From Nymphaea colorata (Eukaryota > Streptophyta > Magnoliopsida > Nymphaeales > Nymphaeaceae): DNA of 64,000 bases. A program made the position numbers and the translations under genes. This document shows, piece by piece, positions 31,908 to 44,323 of this stretch. A model generated the notes under the pieces. The model was not told the DNA's origin. It was given only the letters and a program-made list of their open reading frames with translations, and did not search any database. Position 1 is the first letter of the stretch; each line of letters begins with the position of its first letter. Where the stretch lies: the NCBI RefSeq assembly GCF_008831285.2, contig NC_045142.1, forward strand, positions 13,284,716 to 13,348,715, in the 5' to 3' direction.

Positions 31908-33686
31908 CAAGCTGCACAGGACGGACGACTGAACAAAGATATAAATTCTATTTTTGTTCCATTCTGTTCCGAGCTAACTCTCGGAACAGACAGAACAGCC
32001 CGCCTCCCACCCCCGACCCCATTGCTTTTCCCTCCTCCTCCGTCTCGCCCCCGAACTGCCTTTCTCCTCCCTCTCTAATTTTGGACATAATCCTCTTCGC
32101 TTTTTCCTCGTCCTCATGGTCTGCACTCTTCTCCTAGATGTGGAGGCCGCACTTCCTTCCACCCTCTTCCCGGATCCCCTGCTTCGTATTGCTTCCTGGT
32201 ACAAAGATCGGTTCGGCGACTACCTCTCCTCGGAACGTCCCTTCTTCTTTGTGGGGCTCGTTTGGCATGAGCTGTTCTCATATGGCCCCTCGCCATCGCC
32301 AATGCCTGCGCCACGCTCTCCAGGAGGTCCTGGTTCAATACCGCCCGCCTCATCTTGGGATCCTCGCTGCTTACCTCCATGGTCGGACATTTCTCCATTT
32401 CTCCCCCTCTCTCTTTCGCATCCGAGATCCGATGATTCCGGCACTGTTCCCTCTTCTCTTTGGTTTTCTAGTGTTATGTTGGTTCCAACACCACCAGTAG
32501 TTGGCTCGGCTGGAACATGTAAGGGATGGGATCCAGGTTCCCTCGCGCAGGCGGTGCGGGACATTAGGTCAGCTCCCTACATTTAAGCGAGTGCGGAACG
32601 ACGTTCATCCACCAGGATGAACGACAACCAACAAGTCTCCCCATCTTCACCCGGTGAAGGGCCAAATCCACTATGTTGAAAATTTGAACATAGAAAAATA
32701 GTGCTTTTTTCAATGGTCTCCTTAGTAGCAGAAAATCAGCCATTGGTATGAGCAGAAAACCAACTGTACAAGCCTAATTCTGTCTGAAATATTAGTGAGC
32801 CATTGTAATTTGATATCCTACTGAGCTTCTGAATAGCAATTTCTTCCATATTACGTTGATTGCTAGTTTATACAGGTAATTGTACCTCCAATGTCAGTGT
32901 GCAAAAAATAAACTTGTGCATGGAGCGTTGCTGGTTATGTGCACATTCTTATACACTAAAAACCATGCACATGGGTGAGCAATGATCAAAATACCAATTG
33001 AATTCGTAAGTCTCTTCTTTGATGGTAAAATCCAGACTGAACTGCTGATTGCTGGATCATGTGAACTTGGCCGAAAGCCTAATCTAGCCTCATTAGGCAC
33101 AGCCCTTTCACTCGAACAGTATACAAATTTGTAGATGACAGAGGCCACACCAATTTCTTATTTTTTGTTCAATTACTTTTCTTCTTGTTCAAGGACATTT
33201 TGGCTTAGCTATATTGGTTAAGCTAAAGCATTTTTCTGAATCCAGCATAAACTGATCGTGGTCATGTAATTTGGACAGTTATTGTGTTGTTGTAGAGTGT
33301 AGATGTTAAACTGAATGAACTAAGTGCAGCTTGGAGGCAGTGGACTTGGTCTGAGCTGATCTTGATCTCATTCATCTTGCCTTGTTTATTAGGACCCTGA
33401 TCGACCTACACCCTAATCATATAGGTGTCTGTTGAAAGTTTAGTGCTTGCAGCTGAATAGGCATCAAGAGCACCATGAACATGTGAGACAAAGTTCTTGA
33501 ACATATAAAAATCACCAAAAAATCCTTGCTCATCTTTGGCTTTTCTAAATCATCTGTCTACGTTTACTCTTAGTTTTTTTATCTACTCTTGCTGGTCTCT
33601 AAGCTTCAAATTTGGAAGTATTGCTCGAGCACAATTTCCATTTTTTTTCTTTTTCCTATTTGTGTGAGTGCATAAGAAGGAGAGGG
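31908..33686 (+). repeat. Left arm of the 4-kb inverted repeat
   Basis: Begins in GACTGAACAAAGATATAAATT, with a CT-rich leader (31990-32115), a coding-like first-exon segment (from 32116) and then AT-rich sequence. Relative to the right arm it carries about 66 extra bases near 32228-32293. Confidence 0.75.
32116..32586 (+). pseudogene. Captured coding-like fragment, left arm (unidentified)
   Basis: The frame starts MVCTLLLDVEAALPSTLFP, then DPLLRIASWYKDRFGDYL. After that the sequence diverges from the right-arm copy because of the 66-base difference, so the frames are not colinear. The shared start and the selective match between arms suggest the first coding exon of a host gene. I do not recognise the family. 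Confidence 0.4.
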
Positions 33687-34197
33687 TTTAACTAACCGTT
33701 AGTCCTTTATTCGGAGCAATTCCAAGAGTGCAGTGGACTGTAGTATTTTGGAAGTTGAAGAGGCTAAGAAAAAGAAAAAAAAATAGTGCTGAAACTGATC
33801 AAAACATAGATATCGACCATGTCTCAATGTTAATGGCATGCTCAGTTTTCCTGAATATTAAGATGCCACTGCCTGCCAGCAAGTAGAACCAGTAAGGCAA
33901 TAATTTGAGCCCCAAATGAGCAATAGAAATTTTAAATACCACTGCGCTAGCCACCAGACCATTGAAGCAAGACCTTTAACAACCCACCTCTAAGGCAAGA
34001 ATTTGATCTAGGCATGAATTAAGGGATCTATAAAATCTCCACATGCCAAAAAGAATAGCAGCACCTACAGTAATATGGCGAACGTTTAGCTGTTTGGTAG
34101 GAATGAGAGCAATGACACTGACAGTGACTGAACAACTCAAAAACAAGAAAATCATGGACATTAGTGAACAACTTCTTTAAGCTTTCAGTCTCCCTCT

Positions 34198-35932
34198 CCC
34201 TCTCCTTCTTATGCACTTACACAAATAGGAAAAAGAAAAAAAATGGAAATTGTGCTCGAGCAATACTTCCAAATTTGAAGCTTAGAGACCAGCAAGAGTA
34301 GATAAAAAAACTAAGAGTAAACGCAGACAGAAGATTTAGAAAAGCCAAAGATGAGCAAGGATATTTTGGTGATTTTTATATGTTCAAGAACTTTGTCTCA
34401 CATGTTCATGGTGCTCTTGATGCCTATTCAGCTGCAAGCACTAAACTTTCAACAGACACCTATATGATTAGGATGTAGGTCGATCAGGGTCCTAATAAAC
34501 AAGGCAAGATGAATGAGATCAAGATCAGCTCAGACCAAGTCCACTGCCTCCAAGCTGCACCTAGTTCATTCAGTTTCACATCTACACTCTACAGCAACAC
34601 AATTACACTCTACAGCAACACAATAACTGTCCAAATTACATGACCACGATCATTTTATGCTGGATTCAAAAAAATGCTTTAGCTTAACCAATATAGCTAA
34701 GCAAAAATGTCCTTGAACAAGAAGAAAAGTAACTGAACAGAAAATAAGAAATTGATGTGGCCTCTGTCATCCACAAATTTGTATACTGTTTGAGTGAAAG
34801 GGCTGTGACTGATGAGGCTAGATTAGGCTTCCGGCCAAGTTCACATGATCCAGCAATCAGCAGTTCAGTCTGGATTTTACCATCAAAGAAGAGACTTACG
34901 AATTCAATTGGTATTTTGATCATTGCTCACCCCTGTGCATGGTTTTTAGTGTATAAGAATGGGCACATAACCAGCTACGCTCCTTGCACAAGTTTATTTT
35001 TTGCACACTGACATTGGAGGAACAATCACCTGTATAAACTAGCAATCTGCGTAATATGGAAGAAATTGTTATTCAGAAGCTCAGTAGGATATCAAATTAC
35101 AATGGCTCACTAATATTTCAGACAGAATTAGGCTTGTACAGTTGGTTTTCTGCTGATACCAATGGCGGATTTTCTGCTACTAAGGAACGATTGAAAAAAG
35201 TACTATTTTTCTATGTTCAAATTTTCAACATAATGGATTTGGCCCTTCACCAGGTGAAGATGGAGAGACTTGTTGGTTGTCGTTCATCCTGGTGGATGAA
35301 CATCGTTCCGCACTCGCTTAAATGTAGGGAGCTTACCTAATGACCCGCACCGCCTGCGCGAGGGAACCTGGATCCCATCCCTTACAGGTTCCAGCCGAGC
35401 GAACTACTGGTGGTGCTGGAACCAACATAAAACAGAGAAGAGGAAACAGCGCCAGAATCATTGGATCTCGGACGTGAGAGAGAGGGGGGGAGAAAGGGAG
35501 AAATGTCCGACCATGGAGGTAAGCAGCGAGGATCCCAAGATGAGGCAGGTGGTATTGAACCAGGACCTCATGGCGAGCGTGGCGCAGGCATTAGCGATGG
35601 CGAGGTAGTCGCCGAACCGATCTTTGTACCAGGAAGCAATACGAAGCAGGGGATCCGGGAAGATGGTGGAAGGAAGCGCGGCCTCCACGTCTAGGAGAGG
35701 AGCGCAGACCATGAGGACGAGGAAAAAGCGAAGAGGATTACATCCAAAACTAGAGAGGGAGGAGAAAGGCAGTTCGGGTGCGAGACAGAGGAGGAGGGAA
35801 AAGCAACAAGGTCGGGGTCGGGGTCGAGGGTGGGAGGCGGGCTGTTCTATTTGTTCCGAGAGTTAGCTCGGAACAGAATGGAACAAAAATAGAATTTATA
35901 TCCTTGTTCAGTCTTCCGTCCTGTCCAGCCTT
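34198..35932 (-). repeat. Right arm of the 4-kb inverted repeat
   Basis: Inverted copy of the left arm. It carries a private ~25-bp tandem duplication (ACACTCTACAGCAACACAAT at about 34586-34630). Frames of 84 codons (34757-35011 here, 32894-33148 in the left arm) mirror each other but have no recognisable domain. Confidence 0.75.
35458..35712 (-). pseudogene. Captured coding-like fragment, right arm (unidentified)
   Basis: Minus-strand frame MVCAPLLDVEAALPSTIFPD, then LLRIASWYKDRFGDYLAIAN, ACATLAMRSWFNTT and LILGSSLLTSMVGHF. This is the more complete of the two arm copies. It looks like real protein, mixed helical with a hydrophobic stretch, but I cannot assign it. A GT-rich donor-like site (ATTAG|GTAAGC) follows at about 35332-35342 in the same direction. 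Confidence 0.42.
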
Positions 35933-35946
35933 CCATAGATGCCCTT

Positions 35947-36872
35947 GAGCTTAGGTGCTAACGAGCCAAACTAAAATTGGAGGTATTCCAGATGTACAAT
36001 GGAGCTCATGTGTTGATGTGCCAAAAAAAAGAGAGCATTCCTATGACACCCTATTGAATTTCAATCACGAATTTTGTAACTTTAAAATCCAGTTTATATA
36101 TGTCTGGGTAAGCAGGGGAGGCCGGGGAGGCCAACACCCTGCTGCGGACCGAAGTCCACACCCAACCCCTCATCTCTCTAAGGTTTAGGGCCTGCTTTCG
36201 ATGCTTCTGGATGTCATCCCTCACGCTTAAAATTCCATTTATATAGTTATAATTTTGAAATGCATAGCTATAAGAGTCATCATCTTCTTTGTTAAAGAGT
36301 CAACATGAATGGCATACAATTGCCACTTCCCATCAAACTTGGTAAGAGTTAGCACATTATATTTTTACTTCTTAATTTCTTTCTTCTTCTTTTTAAGTTT
36401 CTCACTTAAAGAGAGCACACTCAAGGTCAAGAGACTTTATCTCTTGCTTGATAGCATAAAATAATTTTTAGCAGAGAATATTGACCCACACTCAGTGCTT
36501 GATGTGAGGTTTTCATAGTTTTATTAAATTGTTTAATTTTAAATAAAATTAAAGATAAATGATGTCACCGTGAACCATATGGGAGGACGTTACCAACAAC
36601 TTTTGGATCATTTTCACTATCTTACGGGCGGGGGGGGGGGGCTACCATTGGCTTGGCCCCTGAAGCTGTCACATGGATCCGGCTGTTTTGCTGCCATGGA
36701 TCATGTCATCATGCTGCCATGCAACATGACTGAACAAATATGGTTTATTTATTGTATTTTTTATATGAATTTTAAAGTTTCATGTGTTATCTCTGTATAG
36801 TGCCAAAAGTTGCGGCTGCAACTACTTTCAATCGGAGTCTTGATTGTGGCAATTAACTACAATGGTTGTGGT
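35947..36872. other. Intergenic, no gene recognised
   Basis: AT-rich with one GC-rich patch (36110-36190) and a run of about 13 G at 36627-36639. No gene or transposon end recognised. Confidence 0.45.
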
Positions 36873-37286
36873 TGTTCCCCTGCGTCTAGAGTCTATACAG
36901 TCATTTGCTTTGCAATGTATTTTCTTTGCTTACGTTGAGTCTTGGTGTAAGCTTTAGTGTTCACCTGTGTCGGAGCACCCTCCCAAAACGGCCCCAAATG
37001 TAATATTGGGATTCTTTGTTTTGGATGGCCGACATAGGAATTCTGTAAGCGGCTTCGGCCATCTTATGTAAGTAAAGTGTAAAAGCTTACTTGTTTTCCC
37101 TCGTGATGTACTCATCTTCTTCAAGTGAATATATTGCGAGTTTTCTTTTCACACTCTCTGTGCAATTTGTGTTCTTGTTTTCGAAAAAGCGTTCAAGTGA
37201 CCTGCGCAATTGAACGAGGCAAAGGCTTGCGGCTTACTGGCGAGAGTTTGCCGCGCCGCGCAATCCGAAGGAGTCAGCCCGTGACA
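36873..37286 (+). mobile_element. Probable solo LTR of a Gypsy chromovirus
   Basis: The 414-bp unit starts TGTTCCCCTGCGTCTAGAG and ends GTGACA. Flanking pentamers GTGGT and GTGGC agree at 4 of 5 bases. The same sequence family forms the LTR next to a chromodomain at 58790-59313, where it starts TGTTCCCCTGTGTCTAAGAG (minus strand). Shared internal pieces are GGCTTCGGCCATC, CTCGTGATGTA and ATTGCGAG. No internal retrotransposon sequence lies on either side, so this is a solo LTR left by recombination. Confidence 0.6.
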
Positions 37287-37382
37287 GTGGCAATAGCCCA
37301 TGATTTAGGTTGTGGCTATTACTTGCAACAACCATAGTTGCATATACAATAGCCAGCAAAAACTACAGTGATGCAGATCCTA

Positions 37383-37423
<41 letters not shown>

Positions 37424-39942
37424 AGAGAGAGAGAGAGAGAGTCAACACCAATAATAATTTTTTATTTTAACCACTGTTTACATAGCAAAAAAATACAATA
37501 TCAATTTTAATTTACCATTCCTCACTAATGAACACTCTTGGTTTCCACTCTTGTGCCAATGAAGTTCAACTAGATGGTATGCATCCACTCTCAGCCTTTC
37601 CACACGATGTGCCATAATGCTGCAATTAAATTATAAAACATGATGCAACACTATGTGTTTGCAAAATGATGCCCCATTCACTCGATTCTCCATTAATCTT
37701 TATCCTTTTCAGATCATCTGTTTCACAACAAAACTTTGACAAGGTTTACCTTGTGCTATTATGAAGAAAAGTAGTGGAAGCATCAAAAAGGAGGCCTTCC
37801 CAATCTTCTGTTTAAAGATGTTTTGGGATAGAAACCCTTAATTTGAGCGTCCTGCCTTTCTCTAGTAGTCATCCAACACATGATCTGTGCAAGTTCCAGA
37901 AAATAATGAAAAAGAAAATTTTAGATGCTATGAAAAAGTTGTGTACATCCAAAAACATTCACAAAAGACATCTTCTAGCAGCAAATAAATTATGTAGATA
38001 TAACTTTTTCAAGTAAAAAATTTATATAGATAAAGCAGACCTATAATCATGAAACAGCAGGAATCACTTCAATAATGAAACATGAAAAAACATTCATCAC
38101 AATAACATCACATGTATTCCGATCAGACTTGAATAACGAGAACCAAAAAGCAGAACTAAAATTCTGCTGTTCCTTGAAGCCAAAGCAATTATGCACAGGA
38201 TCATAGTATAAAGCTCACGCAAGGTTGAAAAATCTTGGTATACTGAGAAAGCAGACAAGTGTATCATCTTTAGATTTCCAAACATATTTGTTCTATCACA
38301 CGCATGAGACAAGGTCGACATGTATGTCAAAAAATTCAAAAGAAACGAACCAACCAAAATTAATAATAAGACCAACTATATTTATAATTGACTAAAAAGT
38401 AGCAGTAAAATTAAACTACTGAAAATTAGATTATAAAATCTGAAAAGGAAGTGAAACCTTTTGAACGGCACTTTTTTGGCCTCTCACTACTAATTGTTAA
38501 CCTTTGTCATACACTCGTCCTTGAGAACCCTCTCATGCAGAAGTTCACCAAATACCCATATCTCGTAGCGTCATTCTGTCATTCATCACCTAAACATTCA
38601 TGAAAGAGAAACTATTCAGAATTATACATAATACCATCTTTCAGAAAACCATAAAAAAAAGGAAAGGAAAATGTTACCTGTTGCATGCATTTCATAGTCT
38701 TGCAACCCTCCCACTCTCAAAGTTCACCCTTCATAAAGAGATAGAAAGAACAAATGAGAAATAATTAAAAAAAAAAATGTGCTTCTTACTTAGAGGGGTT
38801 CCTGTTTGCTATATTGGACTTGGACATGCAAAGTATGAAACAATTATGAGAAACTTCCAAAGAAATAGGTTTCTCTGATATAAAGGTAACCCTTTTAGAG
38901 GGGCTTGCAGATTAAAACCACAAAAAATGGAAAGTTGAATAATTATGTCAAATAAAGAGTCATCAGCACATATTATAAAGTTAACATGCTTTGTTTGAAC
39001 TACTGCCATAGGGAATTCATAAGTATGAAACTCTTTTGACAAGAAGGTTTTTCTATTGCTTCATCAATTATTCTAACCACAAATCATCTGAGACCAATTC
39101 TCCTTGCACAAAGCAGTAAAGAAGAAGGGCAAAAGGGAGGTAAATAAAAAGCATACCACCTTAGTAACTAGCAAAAATTAAAAGTTAAAATAGGCAAACA
39201 TACCTATGTTAGGAAATACTGTTATCTATCTAAATTGTAGTTCTTTCAGAATTCAAGAGGGACCAAGCTTTGCAAAAATTTCACAGCGTGTTTTGCCCAA
39301 AAATGAATATAACTGGCCTTCCCTGGTTTTTCCCCTGGTTTATGGAATATAAAAACCAATGAAATTAAAGAATGCATGAGAATCACTATGAGCAGTCAGA
39401 TAAGATTATATCACATGGCTCACAAATTGTCATATTCTCATGCATATACTAGATGAACATATATATAGAGTACAGTAACTCCTATAAAATTCTGCTCTGG
39501 ATCTGCTGCCCTAGGTGAATTGAATCCCCTTCAATGATATAATATCAGCTTCTACAGCCCCCATCTCTGAAATTAGTTCATTTAAAGTCAACATAGCCTT
39601 GGCATATCAATGTTCAGTTCAAGCACTTAGCAGGCGCTGAGCATAAAAGACATGAAATAACAAAATTTACATGAGTTGTTTGCAATAGAGAGCAGTATTC
39701 AACAGTGCATTTTATTAGTGGTAAAAAAATTACAAACACAAGATAGATAAAGTGACACGCTTTTTTGTTGGGACTCTCTAAGTTGGGCCTCAAACAGGAA
39801 AACATATCCATGGTGCCTAAACATGCTCAATTTTATGGTAAATTCATACACAATTAATTAAAATGAAAAAGAAGTAAAAAAAGTAGTCAGTCAGACCTGT
39901 TTTGCAATTTATCCATCTCAGCCTGAACAAAAAGGTATAAAC
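37287..39942. other. Intergenic or intronic, weak exon candidates
   Basis: A compound (TA)n-(GA)n microsatellite occupies about 37380-37442. On the minus strand 39511-39597 follows an acceptor-like CCAAG and encodes AMLTLNELISEMGAVEADII, ending in a stop after 28 residues. A 26-nt exon-like piece (39897-39922, AEMDKLQN) lies upstream but its phase does not join. These may be remains of a minus-strand host gene into whose intron hAT-A inserted. I cannot identify it. Confidence 0.3.
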
Positions 39943-39950
39943 TTCTCAAA

Positions 39951-42900
39951 CAATGTTGTACGTATCGTATGATAAGAGCCCGTACGATACGGGCCGTACC
40001 ATTTTGAAAATACGGTACGATACACCCCCTGTATCGTAAATACGGGGTGTATCGTTCCTGTAGGGCCCGTATCGTACGATACGGGGCGTTACACCCCGTA
40101 TCGTATGATACGGGTTGATTTCGGAGAAACCCGCCCGATACTTACTTATTCAACTTCGTTTTGAAAAATACCGGTCCGTTCTTCATTTCTCAAGCTCGGA
40201 TACAGCTGTCAAGGAGGGCAATCGTCCATTTTCACTATCAAAAAGTTGATTTTCACCGTGAAATCGAAGATTAAGGGGTCAATTTGTGCGTGGGTGGTTG
40301 ATTTTCGTTAGGAGGAACTTCATTTCTTCTTCGTAAGGTATGAAATCTCATGTTTTTACCATATATTCATAATTTTTTACCGTACAATCATAGATTGAAA
40401 GATTTTGAATGTTTTTCATTAAGTTTACCATAGGATTTCGTTTTTTTTGTTTTTGAAGATATGGATTCTACATGGCAATGGTGCGAAAGGGTGAAGGAGA
40501 ATAACAACTTGAAACTCAAATGTAGCTTTTTTGGGAATACATTTTGAGGAGGGATTAGTAGAATGAAACACCATTTGGCAGGGACCTCCAAAGATGTGTC
40601 TCCTTGTGTTGGAGGACCAAACAAACCTTTGTCTCCATTTGTGCGTCAGCAATGTTTAGATATGCTTCATGCTTTACACCAAAAGAGGATACAAAAAGAA
40701 ATTGAACAGGCAGATGTAGGCTATCAGGAGTCTTTGGAATATGAAGAAGCTTATGAATGTGATGTTGAAGATGATAACAGTCTAAGAACAGACTTGGAAA
40801 CCTCAAGAGGTAGAGATCGTAGAGAAAAGGGATCATGTATGAAGGAGGTCGATCTGGCATAATGGGAAGAAAGAGAAGAGACACAGCAGATAGGGTCAGG
40901 CGTGGTATGAGACCACCTAATGGTAGATTTCTTACTGGTAGGTCTAGTGTTGGCTTTATTAAGAGCTTTTTCTCTTCATATACTAGCCCAGGTGGTCAGC
41001 TGCAGGTGGTCAGCTGCAGATTCGTACAGCTATGACATCTAAAGATATACTATATCAAGCAAAAAAGATGGTAGGGAAATGGTTTTATGATGCATGTATT
41101 CCATTTAATGCAGCTAATTCTTTTCAATTCCAAGCCATTGCAGATGCAATTGCTTTTATAGGCCCCAGATTCAAAATGTCATCATATCATCAGTTGAGGG
41201 GCAAAATTCTTCAGGATATGGTAAAAAAAGTGTCTGAACATTGCGATGAGTTGAAATTATGTTGGAAGGAAACAGGTCGCTCCATTATGTCAGATGGATG
41301 GACTGATACAAGGTCAAGAACACTTGTAAATTTTCTTGTTTATTGCCTTAAAGGTACAATGTTCTTAAAATCTCTTGACTTGTTTGATGTTCCTAAAACT
41401 GTTGAGATTTTATTCAATGTTTTTGATAATGTCGTACAAGAAGTTGGACCTGCAAATATTGTACAGTTTATTATAGATAATGCTGCAAATTATAAAGTTG
41501 CAAGAGATTTGTTATTTCAAAAGTATAGAACATTTTATTGGAGTCAATGTGTCATTCATTGTGTTAATCTAATGCTTCAAGATCTTAATGAGATGCATGA
41601 TATGAAATCAGCCATTGGCCAATGTCAAGAGGTAACAAAATTTATCTATAATCATGCATATGTATTGAGTTTGATGAGAAAGTTTACAAAACGAGTTAAA
41701 TTAATACGACCTGCACAAACTAAATTTGCCACAAATGTATTGAATGTGCAGAGGGTGGTGAAAGAAAGAACTCCTTTGAGGCAGATGTTTGCTAGTGAAG
41801 AATGAACTGCATATCCACATGCTCATAAAAGAAATGCTTCTTTAGTTGTGGATATAGTATTCAATAACGAATTTTGGGAATCATGTGTGAAGCTATTGAA
41901 GGTTTGTGTTCCATTAGTTAAAGTTCTCAGGTTAGCTGACAGCGAGGATAGACCTTGCATAGGGTCCTTATATGAGGCTATGAATAAAGCAAAAGAGGCA
42001 ATTCGAGACAACTTGAAAGGAAAGAAAAAATTATATATGCCCATATAGAAGATTATAGATAAAAGGTTGACTGGACAGCTTCATCAACTTCTTCATGCAA
42101 AAGCTTACTATCTAAATCCTGCAATTAGATTTTTTCCTACATTTAAGAAGGATAAAGAAGTCTTAGGTGGTTTGTTGGATTGTATTAACGTGTTAGTGGT
42201 AGATTCTAGAGAACAAGATGCTGTGCACAATGAGTTGGATCTATATGATACTTGTTTTCGGAACATGGGACAACCTATCGCCATTCGAGCCAGGACAACC
42301 ATGCGTCCAGGTAAATGCATAGAAATTTTTAATTTACTTTGCATTTGTTACATTTGATTCTTTTAAAACTTTCACAATGATTTGTTATATTTTTGTTTAG
42401 ATTTGTGGTGGAATAGGTATGAGTTTGATTGTCCAAACCTAGCACGTTTTGCAATCAAAGTCCTCAGCCAAACATGCAGTGCTAGAGGATGCGAAAGGGA
42501 ACTGGAGTGTGTTCCAACATATCCATAGCAAAAAAAGGAATAGGCTCAAACATAAAAGGTTGAATGACCTTGTCTTTGTTCGATATAATATGAGGTTGAA
42601 ACAAAGGTAATATAGACATATAGCTTAATGTTTACATTTTTTGTACAATATATTTATATGAAATTATATGTTAACAAGTTTTCTCTTATTTAACGTAGAG
42701 AATTAGAAAAATCATTAACAAGGAAGCACATATCTCAGTTCGATCCTATCAGCTTGGAAAATTTTGACGATCTAGAGCCATGGATTGAGGAAGAACCAAT
42801 TACAATATTTAATGATGAAGTTCTTAAATGCTTCAACCTTGAAGCTGAAGCAACAGAAGGCTTTGTTGATGAAGGAGAGTCTGCTACTGCTGGTGTTGAA

Positions 42901-43346
42901 TATGATGGTGAGGATCTTCCAATTCTTGACGATGAAGATGAAGAAGATGATGAAGATTATGAATGATGAATCATGAATGAGAGTCAAGCCAAGAGTGCTT
43001 TCATTTTATATGCATCCAACGACTTAAGAGTTATGAATCTATGGTTGTTAAACACTTGAATGTTTAATCACTTTATGGATTATGCTTTGTTGAATGATAT
43101 TGTTATGAATTTTGATGTCTATGAATAATGAACACGTAAGTTTATAGCAATAATAAGTCTATCATTATCTCAAACATGTTTTCTATGAAGAATTTATTAT
43201 TTTTAATTTTTCTGATTTTTTATGATTTTTTTTCTGATTTATTAATAATTTTTTTTAAAAAAATTACGATACGTTACGATATTTTACGATACGGCGTATC
43301 TTAAAGTCCGACCGATACAGCTTACGATACGCGTTTTACAACATTG
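39951..43346 (+). mobile_element. hAT-A: full-length hAT element with decayed transposase
   Basis: Ends are CAATGTTGTA on the left and its complement TACAACATTG on the right (10-bp TIR). The perfect 8-bp duplication TTCTCAAA lies at 39943-39950 and 43347-43354. Subterminal regions are crowded with GTATCG/CGATAC palindromic motifs (39960-40140 and 43265-43335), as expected for transposase-binding sites. Total length 3396 bp. It encodes a BED/DUF659/hAT-dimerisation transposase in several broken pieces. Confidence 0.92.
40459..42966 (+). pseudogene. hAT-A transposase (BED, DUF659, hAT C-terminal)
   Basis: The BED zinc finger starts near 40459 (WCERVKENNNLKLKCSFFG). It has a TGA right before GGISRMKHHLAGTSKDV. 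The DUF659 part, 41032-41805, includes IMSDGWTDTRSRTLVNFLVY and FIIDNAANYKVARDL. The ribonuclease-H-like remainder runs in pieces at 41848-42357. The dimerisation region near 42400-42600 (LWWNRYEFDCPNLARFAIKV, then KKRNRLKHKRLNDLVFVRY) has one frameshift. An acidic tail ends at 42966. So domain order is normal for plant BED-hAT transposases, but at least one nonsense mutation and several frameshifts inactivate it. Confidence 0.85.
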
Positions 43347-43354
43347 TTCTCAAA

Positions 43355-43531
43355 CTCTGAAACAAGTGAGAAAGTAGGGTGAAAGATATCATAAGTTGTC
43401 GTGTTGTGCCTCTCTCCATCGTAAAATCTTGAAAAGCTTTCATCCAAATATATTGATGAAAAGAGAAATCCGACAAGACAGTAAAAAAATAGTGCATTGA
43501 TATACCTTCTTAAAGAGACGGCAAGGGCTGA
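43355..43531 (-). other. Short spacer between hAT-A and hAT-B
   Basis: On the minus strand 43360-43440 has an open, protein-like stretch (DESFSRFYDGERHNTTTYD) followed by an acceptor-like TTGTTTCAG. It might be an exon of the same unidentified minus-strand gene hinted at around 39.5-39.9 kb. Confidence 0.25.
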
Positions 43532-44323
43532 TAGGGCTGCACACGAGCCAAGTCGAGCCCGAGCTTGGCCAGCTCGAGCTCGAGTCGGCTAAAAATACTC
43601 GAGCTCGAACATGGCTCGAACTCGAGTCGATCTTCTTATAGGAAGCTCGAGCTTGACTCGACTACACAAAGTCAAGCTCGAACTTGACCTGTTTAACCCA
43701 TTTAGCTCGTTTAGGGTTAACTCATTTAGGCGTTAACTTGTTTAGCGTTAACTCGTTTAACCCATTTAACTCGTTTAGGGTTAACTCGTTTAAGCGCAAT
43801 TTAACTCGTTTAACATAATTTATGGCAATAAGTATAGATTACCCTTAAACTTATGAACATAAAATAGAAATATCATCCTTGAAGAAATAGAAATAAATCC
43901 AAAAGATCAGTGGAGTGACAAGATCTGTCCACGAAAAACAATGGCGCATCCATTGTAATTTGAATGTTCAAAAATTCTAAACGTGTTCTTAATATATCTT
44001 CTAATCTGTTTTTTTTTTCTTTACCAACAATACTTTGGTGTGCTCACATAATTACAGAATGCCAAGGTAATAACAAATTGGTGTGCTCACATAATTCCAG
44101 AAATGCCAAGATAATAACCAAAAACAATCTTAGATGATCAAAACTAAGTCAGCGACTCATCAATGTCCTTGTTCAATATCACCAACCTTAGGCTTTAGCC
44201 AACACAAAATTAACAGAAAAGCCAACAAATAATGTGGCAGTTCTAGAGGTGCAACAAGATCACAAGCACTTTCTGCTGGAGCTTTCATCCTCATGAAAAC
44301 ATACAACTGTATAGTATAAAAGA

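Larger units (their letters stand above)
31838..35946. repeat. 4-kb inverted repeat (foldback-like) with a 511-bp loop
   Basis: The left arm 31908-33686 and right arm 34198-35932 are inverted copies of each other, broken by small indels. The loop is 33687-34197. Outside the arms, short further similarity (GGTTATTTGATGGCC versus the complement of the right edge GGGCATCTATGGAAGG) suggests that the arms are long TIRs of a foldback-type element, but I could not find a target duplication. The left edge also has an extra ~60-bp palindromic piece (CACAGGACGCGTGTCCTG). A read-through transcript would form a long hairpin RNA. Confidence 0.7.
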
